DNA of 53,914 nucleotides from JAKJGV01 sp964617565 (GTDB lineage Bacteria; Verrucomicrobiota; Kiritimatiellia; CAIQIC01; JAGNIJ01). This document shows, piece after piece, positions 16,491-24,757 of this stretch. The stretch is taken from assembly GCA_964617565.1 (NCBI GenBank), contig CAZTYH010000011.1:1-53914 (forward strand), given 5' to 3'. The notes under the pieces are model-generated. The model was given only the letters and a program-made list of their open reading frames with translations, was not told where the DNA came from and did not search any database. Within the stretch, counting starts at the first letter, position 1. Every line of letters starts with the position of its first letter. The translations under genes were made by a program, and so were the position numbers.

Positions 16491-17210
16491 ATGATGAATC
16501 TTCCGGCGAACATAGTGGCCCAACAGGATGGCGCAGGTGAACTGATCGTCTGGATCGTTATCGGTGTCATCTGGGCAGTAGCCCAGCTCGTGACCCGTGC
16601 CCGCGAAAAAAACCGCCCCCATGCCCCTCCTCCTCCGCCGCAACGACGCACAGCTCAAAATCTGGACCTGGAAGAATTCTTCGAACAGTTGCAGAAGCAA
16701 CACGATGAGGCAATGGCGCCGCGCCCCGTCAAGATGACAGCTGAACCGCGAACAGCTCCGCCACCGCCTCCCAAACCGCAAGCAACGCCGCGTCCCGTGG
16801 CTTACACAGCTCCTTCACGGCCGCGCCCCAAACCTCAACCGATACGGGTTCCGATTCCGCAAGCGGTTCAGAAACCGACGCCGCAACCGACCCGAAAACG
16901 GCGCGAACGCATTGATTTTCCGCCCATCCAGGAAGTCGGTCAGGCCGCTCCCTTATCCATAGCGGATTCCTATCCTGTGGAAGGCACGACAAGGATACTC
17001 CGATCCGGTATGCCTGCCGTGAGATCGGGTTTTGAATTGAAGGATACGGCGATGAAGGGGCTTCGACTTCTGCCCGACTCTCCCCGACTGGCATCCCAGG
17101 ACATTCGCAAAATGTTTCACGGCCATGAAGCCATGAAACGATCTCTTATCAGCCGTTTTGTGCTCGGGCCGCCTCGCGCCCAGCAACCGTGGGACTATCC
17201 GGAAGCATAA
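16491..17210 (+). CDS. Proline-rich single-pass membrane protein, floA operon
   Basis: Not a recognised family. The 239-residue product has one TM segment (about 18-37; ELIVWIVIGVIWAVAQLV), a basic stretch, a proline/lysine/arginine-rich region (about 44-135, including PPPPPQRR and PRPKPQPIRVPIPQ) and a more ordered C-terminal part ending in a conserved-looking FVLGPPRAQQPWDYPEA. The start is either of two adjacent ATGs (16491 or 16494), with AGGA about eight bases upstream. A cytoplasmic or periplasmic tether role next to flotillin is inferred only from position. Confidence 0.65.
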   Translation: MMNLPANIVAQQDGAGELIVWIVIGVIWAVAQLVTRAREKNRPHAPPPPPQRRTAQNLDLEEFFEQLQKQHDEAMAPRPVKMTAEPRTAPPPPPKPQATPRPVAYTAPSRPRPKPQPIRVPIPQAVQKPTPQPTRKRRERIDFPPIQEVGQAAPLSIADSYPVEGTTRILRSGMPAVRSGFELKDTAMKGLRLLPDSPRLASQDIRKMFHGHEAMKRSLISRFVLGPPRAQQPWDYPEA

Positions 17211-17222
17211 TCGCTTTACCCG

Positions 17223-18161
17223 TCATTGTGCCAGCAATGCCCGCGCAGCCGCGTCTGCCGCCAACGGCAAAATATGTCGCGCTACATCTTCCGCATCACC
17301 GCACTCAGGTACATCCTGATGCAATCGCCAGACTTCGCGATGGACAACGGAATCGCCGGGCTGAAGCGAAACAAGGGGGCCCAGCGTTTCCAGTTCCAGG
17401 ATCCGTTCATCGGTATACACTTCGAAATTCACGTTGCCGTCCGGATACCGGTATGCATCGCTGTGAGCAAACCACTTCATGAAGAGCTGGCCACCCACCC
17501 AATAAGCAGTCCATCCTTCCCTCTGCGCCAGGCCGATCTTGAAAGGCGCACCCCCGGATTGACGAATGCGCAACATGCCGCGCTCGATCTTGAATCGAGG
17601 ATCGGTTAAATCCGTGTAGCCCCACAAGCTCCAGTTCTGGTTCGGCCTGCAACTTTCGTCATGAGGAATCACCGCGGGCAACGGGACGATGGCTACACCG
17701 CCTTTCCTCATAACGGAAAGCCCCCATGCGGAACACTCAACCGTCCGACTTCCCTCGTTCACCAACCGGTGATCAACAATCACGTCGCCGCGCCCTTCCG
17801 GCATGTGAATTTCCATCACCTTCCGCAAGTGTGTCATCACGCCCGTTTTCTGCGTGAGGCGAATGCCGTCGTTCAGACGATCCAAACCCACCGGTTCGTT
17901 GTCGGGTTCGTATGTCTCCGGCTTGTTTTCCGGTGCCACCCATAAACGGTGTCCACCCCGCAACATCCATTTTGTTTCTCCGGCATGACCGAGCTGCTCC
18001 TCGAATTCACCGAAAACGTTGGGCTTCCCCACGCGGCCGAAACGGATGATACGGGGACCTACGTCCAATGTCGCCACAAGCTCGAGTTCGCCGTTGGACA
18101 GACGGACGTTGTTCGCCCACGCAGTGTAGGAAAGGTTTTCAATGGTTAAATGATGAGTCAT
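17223..18161 (-). CDS. Galactose-mutarotase-fold protein (DUF4380-like)
   Basis: A 312-residue soluble protein, mostly beta-strand, resembling the DUF4380/aldose-epimerase-like family: N-terminal LSNGELELVATLDVGPRIIRF, a central GGHRLWVAPE motif, and C-terminal LVSLQPGDSVVHREVWRL. Such proteins have the sugar-binding beta-sandwich of mutarotases, but a substrate has not been read here. No signal peptide is seen. It converges on the proline-rich gene with only 12 bases between stops. Confidence 0.65.
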   Translation of the reverse strand: MTHHLTIENLSYTAWANNVRLSNGELELVATLDVGPRIIRFGRVGKPNVFGEFEEQLGHAGETKWMLRGGHRLWVAPENKPETYEPDNEPVGLDRLNDGIRLTQKTGVMTHLRKVMEIHMPEGRGDVIVDHRLVNEGSRTVECSAWGLSVMRKGGVAIVPLPAVIPHDESCRPNQNWSLWGYTDLTDPRFKIERGMLRIRQSGGAPFKIGLAQREGWTAYWVGGQLFMKWFAHSDAYRYPDGNVNFEVYTDERILELETLGPLVSLQPGDSVVHREVWRLHQDVPECGDAEDVARHILPLAADAAARALLAQ

Positions 18162-18294
18162 AGACTGTTACTTTCTTTGCGCGCCTGAGAGTTCAACCAT
18201 TTCACGGCTGTATGCTCAAGTCAAACTGTCGTTGCAACTCCCCTTTCTCCCAACACCCCGCTTAACACTTTCTCTTGCGCATTTGCCCGACTTG

Positions 18295-18300
18295 TATTAT
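18295..18300 (+). promoter_or_regulatory. -10 box upstream of tRNA-Leu
   Basis: TATTAT 20 bases before the mature tRNA 5' end, in a suitable place for transcription start near 18307. A convincing -35 at ideal spacing is not seen. Confidence 0.4.
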
Positions 18301-18320
18301 GTAGCCTGACGCTTTTCGTG

Positions 18321-18406
18321 GCCGGAGTGGCGGAATGGCAGACGCACTGGACTCAAAATCCAGCGCCTTCACGGGCGTGTGGGTTCAACTCCCACCTCCG
18401 GCACCA
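18321..18406 (+). tRNA. tRNA-Leu (anticodon CAA)
   Basis: A class II tRNA. Acceptor arms GCCGGAG and CTCCGGC pair perfectly, the anticodon arm CTGGA-CTCAAAA-TCCAG places CAA at positions 34-36 (decoding UUG), there is a long variable arm (CGCCTTCACGGGCGT), and the T-arm reads GTGGGTTCAACTCCCAC. The terminal CCA is encoded (18404-18406). Confidence 0.97.
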
Positions 18407-18465
18407 CGCGCTTCGCGTGGTGCCGCCACACCGTAGCCTTCCGAGGCGAAGGCGGGCGTAACTTT

Positions 18466-21108
18466 CTACAGATCCCCCTGATCCACTTCAATCTCCAGAA
18501 TATTCGGCACGCGCTGATCGTCTTTTCCATCGCGCATGAAGTGCATCCAGAGATAGCGAAGGATTGCGCCGTCCCTCGAGAAGGCGTCCTCAAGGCTGAA
18601 CCACTTGCGCCCATCCAGGCTTCCGATAAAGGTTACATTCGTAACGGAGTTTGCCGCGTGAAAGACGCGCACATCTTTCACAGGCGTGACCTGCCCGTAT
18701 CCCAACGCGAGCCACCAACTGTCCGCGCCCGCATCGCCAATCCAAGCCGTCGAAAAATCGCCATCCACGGCATTCCATCCGCCCTGCTCGCTCCCCTGAT
18801 TTCCGCTCGTCCAGATGTTCGCCGGCAACGGTTTCGTGACGTCCAGTGCTTGCTTCAGTCCGTACGCGGACAGGCCTGAGTTCCCGGAGGCCTCGATCTC
18901 TATGGCATTGATAAATGCACCCCCCACGACCGGTGTGAACCTTAATTGCAAACCGTTATCGTCAACCACCGTCTGGAACTCTTTCATGATCCGGCGATCA
19001 CGTCCACCCGCAGCGGCAAACACATCATATTTCTTCAACACCCGCTTGCCTTCGATGTGCACATGGAACTTCACTGTTCCAGCCGATGTGGAATAGATAT
19101 CCGCAAAATGAAGACGAACCGTATAGTTTCCCGCTGGAAATTCGGGAAAATTATAATTCAATACTTTCGGTGCGAATGTATAACGGATGCAACGCAGCAC
19201 TTTCTGCGGCAGGTCGCCGGCCATCGCAATCGTGCGCCCCACCTTGTACTTGCCGCTGCCGGACAAATAACCCCGATCCGCCTCCCAGGAAACCTGCGCA
19301 CCACCACCCGCATTGATCCTCGTCACGACGCCTGGAGATCCTGCCGAAGTCCAGTTCAGCACGATATCGCCTGACGCGCCATTATAGCCGTCCACGGCGA
19401 CCCGATAAACGACACCCTCTACCGCATCGAACGTGATACGGCTCTGCAGGCCTCCGCCTGAATCATCATTCGAAGAAACCACTGTGAGATTATCCACCTC
19501 ACTTCCGGTATAAGCGGCCAGCAGCGTGTCGAAGTTACTACCGAACGTGTTGATACTGATCTCGCCATCGGCCGGTGCCGTCCAGCGCCACCACACAGAC
19601 TTGCCACCCGAGTTTCCGGCATGGTTGGGTTCGCCCGTTTCCTTGGTGGCAGCCACATTGCCACCGTTCACCTGCCCGCTGGATCCGGCGATGACCGTGG
19701 CGTCGCTGAAATTGTCGTTCGGCTGACCGCTCGACCCGGGTTGCAGCCATTGCGTCACATAAGGCAAAGTCACCCCGAATCGCCCATACTCGTCCGGCCC
19801 GGATTGATACTGACAGGAAGACAATCCGCCATACAACTGACCGATCACCTGCCGCGAGGAGTTGAAAAGCGGGCTGCCGCTGCTGCCCGGCTCAGTAACG
19901 CCGGACGACCACCCCACGCGCCAGTAGTTCCCCGGCTGCCCGGTGATTGTTCCATAGCTGATGCGCTTGTAACTTCCGTCGGGATGATGAATCCCTCGCA
20001 CAGAGGCGGAACTGCCCGGACTGTCTGCGGTCCACCCGACATAGGTCACCCCGTCCGGCGTGGAATTCCGCAGGCGCAGAAGAGCGAAATCACTGCCGGT
20101 TGACCTGCTTCTTCCGGCAAGGTATACGGCGCCGCCACCCGTGCGGGGAACGGAAGAAGGATTCGGCGCACTGCCGTTGCAAGTGGATGTCTGATAGAAC
20201 CAGTAATACTCCGTGCTGTCGGCTTCGCTTTGATTTTTTACGCAGTGATTTGCCGTGAGGAAGTAATCAATCTCGTCCTCGCCTGTATTATTAAGCAAGG
20301 TTCCGGTACACCACAGAAAACCCGCGTCACCGATCGTTCCGATTCCTGCCACGCCATTTCCCGCGGTCCGCCAATCGGCATTTGCGCACGTAACATCGTT
20401 GTGACAGTTTCCCACCTTGGGTTGCGGAAACAGCTTGCTGAGCGGAACGTACATATGGGCGACGCGAACGATATCAAACGACACGTCCTCCTCATCGGCT
20501 GTTGCGTCCACCTGGCACTCCAGCACAACGGCATCCGCGAAAATCGTTTCCGTCCAGAAGTTCTCCGATGCCAGAGCGTCCTTGAGATCATACGGTCCGA
20601 CGCTTTCATCCGGATTCGCGAGGCTCGTTGCGATCAACCTCGCCCCCTTGGGCAAATGGACGTTGTCGAGATTGATCCGCACGCCTTCCGCACCCTCAGA
20701 CTGAACGATGACGGCCCATACCCGGGACGCATCGCGCATGCGGCTCCATTTCGGTTTCTTCGCGGCAACGAGGGAATATGGTTCGGCCAGCGGCCGGACA
20801 ATCCCGATCCTCAACGCGCCCTTTTCCTCGGGTTCCGGATCGAGTCCCTCGAACTCGTCCGCCTTTGGAGCCTCAAGAAAAATAACGTCGGACACCTCAG
20901 CGCCCTCTTCAAAAACCTTCGAGCGCACTTTCGCTTCTTGTTCAACAGCCGATGCGGCTTTCACAACGGAGCGCACCCCCGTAACAGCCACCCCGGCCGA
21001 AACCGATTCAACCATGCAGATTAATGCGGCAGCCAATCCCCATGAGACGACACGAAGACAACGGACCCACGACGGGTGAAACCCACGTTCTGAATGCAAA
21101 ATATGCAC
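18466..21108 (-). CDS. Secreted multidomain trypsin-like protease with malectin and discoidin-like domains
   Basis: An 880-residue exported protein starting at GTG 21108 with GAGGAG eight bases upstream. Order: signal peptide (about 17-39), propeptide-like region (40-225), lysyl-endopeptidase-type S1 protease domain (about 230-456) with catalytic His288 (TANHCV), Asp340 (SDFALLRL) and Ser410 (EPGSSGSPLF) and likely disulfide Cys residues, a PPC-like beta domain (about 462-587; SVWWRWTAPADG), a malectin domain (about 595-740; AFINAIEIE) that binds carbohydrate, and a C-terminal F5/8-type discoidin-like domain (about 755-875). It is likely a secreted or cell-surface protease directed to glycans. 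It converges with the tRNA gene. Confidence 0.88.
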   Translation of the reverse strand: MHILHSERGFHPSWVRCLRVVSWGLAAALICMVESVSAGVAVTGVRSVVKAASAVEQEAKVRSKVFEEGAEVSDVIFLEAPKADEFEGLDPEPEEKGALRIGIVRPLAEPYSLVAAKKPKWSRMRDASRVWAVIVQSEGAEGVRINLDNVHLPKGARLIATSLANPDESVGPYDLKDALASENFWTETIFADAVVLECQVDATADEEDVSFDIVRVAHMYVPLSKLFPQPKVGNCHNDVTCANADWRTAGNGVAGIGTIGDAGFLWCTGTLLNNTGEDEIDYFLTANHCVKNQSEADSTEYYWFYQTSTCNGSAPNPSSVPRTGGGAVYLAGRSRSTGSDFALLRLRNSTPDGVTYVGWTADSPGSSASVRGIHHPDGSYKRISYGTITGQPGNYWRVGWSSGVTEPGSSGSPLFNSSRQVIGQLYGGLSSCQYQSGPDEYGRFGVTLPYVTQWLQPGSSGQPNDNFSDATVIAGSSGQVNGGNVAATKETGEPNHAGNSGGKSVWWRWTAPADGEISINTFGSNFDTLLAAYTGSEVDNLTVVSSNDDSGGGLQSRITFDAVEGVVYRVAVDGYNGASGDIVLNWTSAGSPGVVTRINAGGGAQVSWEADRGYLSGSGKYKVGRTIAMAGDLPQKVLRCIRYTFAPKVLNYNFPEFPAGNYTVRLHFADIYSTSAGTVKFHVHIEGKRVLKKYDVFAAAGGRDRRIMKEFQTVVDDNGLQLRFTPVVGGAFINAIEIEASGNSGLSAYGLKQALDVTKPLPANIWTSGNQGSEQGGWNAVDGDFSTAWIGDAGADSWWLALGYGQVTPVKDVRVFHAANSVTNVTFIGSLDGRKWFSLEDAFSRDGAILRYLWMHFMRDGKDDQRVPNILEIEVDQGDL

Positions 21109-21190
21109 GGCAGATACTCCTCAGATTTATATCTAATCTACCCATGAGAGGACTGGGCGTAAACGAACGGCACCGGGCGGCGTGCGACCT

Positions 21191-21964
21191 TTACATTGCG
21201 TAACTGTGTAGACCCGCGAACACCCGGGAGAGATTGACCCACGAAAGGGTCAGAATGACAGCGAAGAACCCGACCAGCAGCAATCCCGCATACAAACGTG
21301 ACGGGCCTCGCCCGAACTGGACGCGCGCATGAAAATAGCCGGTGTAGATCAGCCAGGTCGCCAGCGACCACATTTCCTTGGGATCCCAGTGCCAGTAGTC
21401 ACCCCACGCCAGCTTGCCCCACCATGCGCCAAGCAGAAGTCCGATCGTAAGAAACGGATAGCCCCACTGGGCTAGGGTATGAGCCGAGCGATCCAATCGC
21501 GCGCGTTCCTCTTCCGGCTGGCGACGGAATTGAGCACCGGCAAGAACGGCCGCTTTTGCCAGCAGAACATACGCCGCGAGATACACCAGCACATGCGGGG
21601 CGAACAGAAAGCTCTGCAACGCGGGCGGCAATGGACGCGGTGTCTCTGAAAATATGAAGCCGGCCGGCCATAAAATAATCACGCCCAGCAACAGGTCCGC
21701 CCGCTCGCGAACGGCGGGAAGCCGCCTGCACGCGACCGCGATCGGATAGATCATCGCGCCCATCGCGAGGAACACTTCGAACAGATTCTGCAGCGGAATG
21801 TGTCCCGTCGAAATGCCGCGCCATCCGACGGCGGCCAGCGCGACAAAAAAGCCCGCCGCGAACAACGCGCGGCGAAGAGATGCCTTGCCGGCAAAGAAGC
21901 CGACCGCATAAAACAACATCGCGGCGTATATTAGAATGCCCAACAAACTGGTTTTCACCGTCAT
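21191..21964 (-). CDS. ccsA: Cytochrome c biogenesis protein CcsA/ResC
   Basis: Inner-membrane component of System II cytochrome c maturation, which moves heme to the outside face and ligates it to apocytochromes with ResB. Start ATG 21964 (MTVKTSLLGILIYAA) overlaps the resB stop as ATGA; the frame open to 22117 lies in resB. The 257-residue product has about eight TM segments and the diagnostic WWD motif (WGDYWHWDPKEMWSLATWL). His residues flanking it are candidate heme ligands. Needed by NrfH/NrfA encoded 15 kb away. Confidence 0.93.
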   Translation of the reverse strand: MTVKTSLLGILIYAAMLFYAVGFFAGKASLRRALFAAGFFVALAAVGWRGISTGHIPLQNLFEVFLAMGAMIYPIAVACRRLPAVRERADLLLGVIILWPAGFIFSETPRPLPPALQSFLFAPHVLVYLAAYVLLAKAAVLAGAQFRRQPEEERARLDRSAHTLAQWGYPFLTIGLLLGAWWGKLAWGDYWHWDPKEMWSLATWLIYTGYFHARVQFGRGPSRLYAGLLLVGFFAVILTLSWVNLSRVFAGLHSYAM

Positions 21965-22959
21965 GCGGGCACCTCCACTTTGCGCCGCAAGACCGGCCTC
22001 ACCCAAAATCGCCAAACCGTGCCCAGGCCCAATAAAATGAATCCCGCATAAACAATCCGGAGCCCCGAATCGCTCACCACGAGAAGAACCGTGTAACGCT
22101 CCGGCTGATCGCCCCATGAATGCTGATACAAGTGATAGCCTGCAACCCGGATCGGGCGATTAACGATTATTTCCGCCTTTCTTTCACGGTTCTCTTCCAG
22201 GATCGTTACCCGGCTTCGATACGCGCGAACCGCGGGCGTGGGACGCGCAAGCAACAGGCTTGCCGAACGGTTCATGCCTTGCACTTCAGGAAAGATGGGG
22301 TGAAGCGCCACGCGAACGAACGGTTCATCCGGCGGACAAACCAGTTCATGACGATGAACCTTGTCGCCATGCGATAGCTCCACCGTCGCCAATACAGGAT
22401 CAGACTCGCGCGCCGGCGTGAAATCGAGCACACGCAATCGGATGGGCGTATCGCCCGCTTGAACGAATTTCCCGGTTTTCCAGTTCAACGCGCGGGCTTT
22501 CCACTCGAAATGCGGAGTGCCGGGTTCCGGCGCAAGGATGGCGTAATACAGCGGAGGCGGATCGGCTGGAAGCGGATAATAGTCAATCTCGAACGTATCG
22601 AGGCGCACACGGAACGGCAGTTCGCCGATTTCGCGGTGGAGCGATCGGTCGCGCAGTGCGGAAGAGGTCTGCCCCTCGCGAAGGCGCAGATACGACCATG
22701 TCACTTTCTCCCGTCCGAACAGCCGTGCTGCCAGCCGATGCCCTGCCCCGGAGTTGATCAATGAGCCGGCAATAATCAAGAGCAAGCCGAGATGCATCCC
22801 CAGCAAGCCGAGACAGCGGCGCAGCGAACCGAATACGATGAATCCGGCAGCCAGCGTGAGCGCCAGCGCGAACCAGAAAACCGCGAGTGGCCACGAGTTG
22901 AACAAATCCTTGCCCAACTCGGCGCCAAGAAACGCGCCGAATATGCTGAGTCCGGCCCA
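21961..22959 (-). CDS. resB: Cytochrome c biogenesis protein ResB/Ccs1, N-terminus in gap
   Basis: Visible part, about 332 residues, of the System II partner of CcsA. Seen: two N-terminal TM segments (FNSWPLAVFWFALALTLAAG; LGLLGMHLGLLLIIAGSLIN), a large periplasmic beta-rich domain, and a C-terminal TM (GLRIVYAGFILLGLGTVWRF) preceded by the typical RVAGYHLYQHSWG. It is of the short ResB type common in Bacteroidota and PVC bacteria. The start codon is lost in the 100-N gap. The apparent fusion with the Rrf2 gene arises only from reading through N. Confidence 0.85.
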   Translation of the reverse strand, partial: WAGLSIFGAFLGAELGKDLFNSWPLAVFWFALALTLAAGFIVFGSLRRCLGLLGMHLGLLLIIAGSLINSGAGHRLAARLFGREKVTWSYLRLREGQTSSALRDRSLHREIGELPFRVRLDTFEIDYYPLPADPPPLYYAILAPEPGTPHFEWKARALNWKTGKFVQAGDTPIRLRVLDFTPARESDPVLATVELSHGDKVHRHELVCPPDEPFVRVALHPIFPEVQGMNRSASLLLARPTPAVRAYRSRVTILEENRERKAEIIVNRPIRVAGYHLYQHSWGDQPERYTVLLVVSDSGLRIVYAGFILLGLGTVWRFWVRPVLRRKVEVPA

Positions 22960-23059
22960 NNNNNNNNNNNNNNNNNNNNNNNNNNNNNNNNNNNNNNNNN
23001 NNNNNNNNNNNNNNNNNNNNNNNNNNNNNNNNNNNNNNNNNNNNNNNNNNNNNNNNNNN
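22960..23059. other. Scaffold gap (100 N)
   Basis: Removes the 3' end of the Rrf2 gene and the 5' end of resB. No duplicated flank is seen, so real sequence is missing and its length is unknown. Confidence 0.95.
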
Positions 23060-23487
23060 GCCAGGCGCAGTTTGTTCTTCAAGACATGGCCGGAGAGCTT
23101 GTCGAGGGTCATCTTGCTGAATACGGCTTTCATGCTCCTTCGCTCCCGCGCCCAATACTTGTGCAGCGGACACGGCTTTTTCTCTCCGCATCCCGCGAGC
23201 CCCAGTATGCACGACTCAAACAAATCCTTCTCTTCGATGGCCTGAATGATATCCATCAGCGTGATCTTCTTCGCCGGTTTGGCCAATGCAATGCCTCCGC
23301 TCGGACCCCGGTAAGAAATCATGAGTCCTTCACGGGTGAGGCGTTGCAGGATTTTAGTAAGAAAATGGAAGGATATCTTCAGATCCTTCGATATCTCCCG
23401 GATGGGCACATACTTCTCGTTCTTGCGCGTGGCCACATAAAGCGCCGCGCGCAATCCGTACTCCGAACTCTTCGATATAAAAGCCAT
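23060..23487 (-). CDS. Rrf2-family transcription regulator with Cys cluster, C-terminus in gap
   Basis: DNA-binding regulator of the Rrf2 family (relatives IscR and NsrR). From ATG 23487, 142 residues are visible: winged HTH (EYGLRAALYVATR ... IREISKDLKISFHFLTKILQRL), wing YRGPSGGIALAKP, dimerisation helix LMDIIQAIEEKDLFE, and three Cys at 93, 100 and 106 (spacing C-x6-C-x5-C) that match the Fe-S cluster ligands of NsrR/IscR. It lies immediately upstream of resB-ccsA and has its own promoter, so it probably autoregulates and controls cytochrome c maturation in response to NO, redox or Fe-S status (inference). Confidence 0.9.
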
Positions 23488-23513
23488 ATTTCTATTCCAG
23501 ACTTGTTTGTCCG

Positions 23514-23541
23514 ATATTAACACAAGCGGCGCATGCGTCAA
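23514..23541 (-). promoter_or_regulatory. Strong sigma70-type promoter of the Rrf2-resB-ccsA operon
   Basis: On the minus strand TTGACG (23541-23536), a 16-base spacer and TAATAT (23519-23514). It lies in the 58 bases between chrA and the Rrf2 gene, separating the two transcription units. Confidence 0.65.
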
Positions 23542-23545
23542 CAGA

Positions 23546-24757
23546 TCAGCCCACGAATCCCACCGCCAATGCGCCAAGCACGATCAAGGGCGCGGGCAGT
23601 TTCCGAAGCATCAGCAGGATCGTCGAAATCGCCATGACCGTCAGGTTGGCCGCGTTCAGTCCGCTGGCCTGCATCAGGATCACCGCGGCAATGGCAATGA
23701 GACCTCCCGCGACAGCGTTGATGCCTCGCAACGCGATCCGAATCGCGCGCACCGCCTTGAGTTGCTCCCACACAGGATACACAAAATATATCAGCAGCAG
23801 GCCCGGGAGAAAAATCCCGATGCCGCCTGCCACAGCGCCCAGGATCTGCCGAAGAACCGAGCCGCCGCGGGCCGCGAGCCCGCCTGCGTAAGCCGCGAAA
23901 CTGAACATCGGGCCGGGCAGGCCCTGAACAAGTCCGTAACCGGTCAGAAACTCCTCGTTGGTCATGAAGTGCCGGACTTGCACCAGTTCACTGTGCATCA
24001 CAGGCACCACGACCTGTCCGCCTCCGAACACGAGATAGCCGTACCGGTAGAAGCTCTCGCTGATCTGTGCGAGCCGGGCGGAAGACACGAGCGACAAGGC
24101 AATCAAGCCGAGGGCGAAACCGGCAAACAGGACGAGATAGCGCCATGGCGGGCGAAGCTGGATTCGTTGCCACATGCCCGACTCGCGGAACACTCCGACG
24201 GCAACCGCACCCCCGGCCAGCAACACAACGGGAAATATCCACGGAGCGCGGATCCAATAAGTGGTCAATGCGCCGAAGAGGAAGAGCATCGTCGTGTATC
24301 GGTCCGTAACGACCTTGCGTCCGATGCGAAAGGACGCAACAAGGATGAACCCGACTGCCATCGGACCGATGAACCGGAGCACGTTCGTCGAAATGTTCCA
24401 TGCCGTCAAACCCTGGTACAGAAAAGACAACCACCCCATGAAAATCAGCACCGGCAGGGCCCAGACCAGCATCGTCAAGAACGCCAGAAAGGGGCCCCCG
24501 GTTTTGTAGCCGATCGAAACGATTGTCTGGGTGCTGGTGGGTCCCGGCAGGATGCTGCATAACGCCATCAATTCGACCAGCTCTTCTTCGGTCAGATAGC
24601 GCTTCTTCACGACCATCTGATCCATGAAGACGCCCAGGTGCGCTTCCGGCCCTCCATACGCGCCCAGCGAGCAGATCAGCACATCCTTCAGGAAGGTGCC
24701 CCACCCGACCACGGCCGTGCTACCCGCATCCTTATCCGGCATTCTACTTTCACTCAT
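23546..24757 (-). CDS. chrA: Chromate transporter, ChrA/CHR family (long chain)
   Basis: Inner-membrane transporter of the CHR family, thought to expel chromate. The start at 24757 (MSESRMPDKDAG) overlaps the MFS stop as ATGA, giving 403 residues, the usual long-chain size. The two homologous halves are each marked by a PGP motif: ALCSILPGPTSTQ and GLVQGLPGPMFS, with FGGGQVVVPVMH and CSLGAYGGPEAHLGVF at the half starts. It is co-transcribed with an MFS exporter under a PadR regulator. A physiological substrate other than chromate, such as another oxyanion, remains possible. Confidence 0.88.
   Translation of the reverse strand: MSESRMPDKDAGSTAVVGWGTFLKDVLICSLGAYGGPEAHLGVFMDQMVVKKRYLTEEELVELMALCSILPGPTSTQTIVSIGYKTGGPFLAFLTMLVWALPVLIFMGWLSFLYQGLTAWNISTNVLRFIGPMAVGFILVASFRIGRKVVTDRYTTMLFLFGALTTYWIRAPWIFPVVLLAGGAVAVGVFRESGMWQRIQLRPPWRYLVLFAGFALGLIALSLVSSARLAQISESFYRYGYLVFGGGQVVVPVMHSELVQVRHFMTNEEFLTGYGLVQGLPGPMFSFAAYAGGLAARGGSVLRQILGAVAGGIGIFLPGLLLIYFVYPVWEQLKAVRAIRIALRGINAVAGGLIAIAAVILMQASGLNAANLTVMAISTILLMLRKLPAPLIVLGALAVGFVG

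Noticed and set aside
21961..23577. Apparent Rrf2-ResB fusion protein
   Set aside because: It exists only because the 100 N are read as codons. Gap size is unknown and the two halves are normally separate proteins.
23507..24562. 351-codon plus-strand frame across chrA
   Set aside because: Highly charged His/Gln/Arg composition without structure. chrA on the minus strand is clearly the gene.
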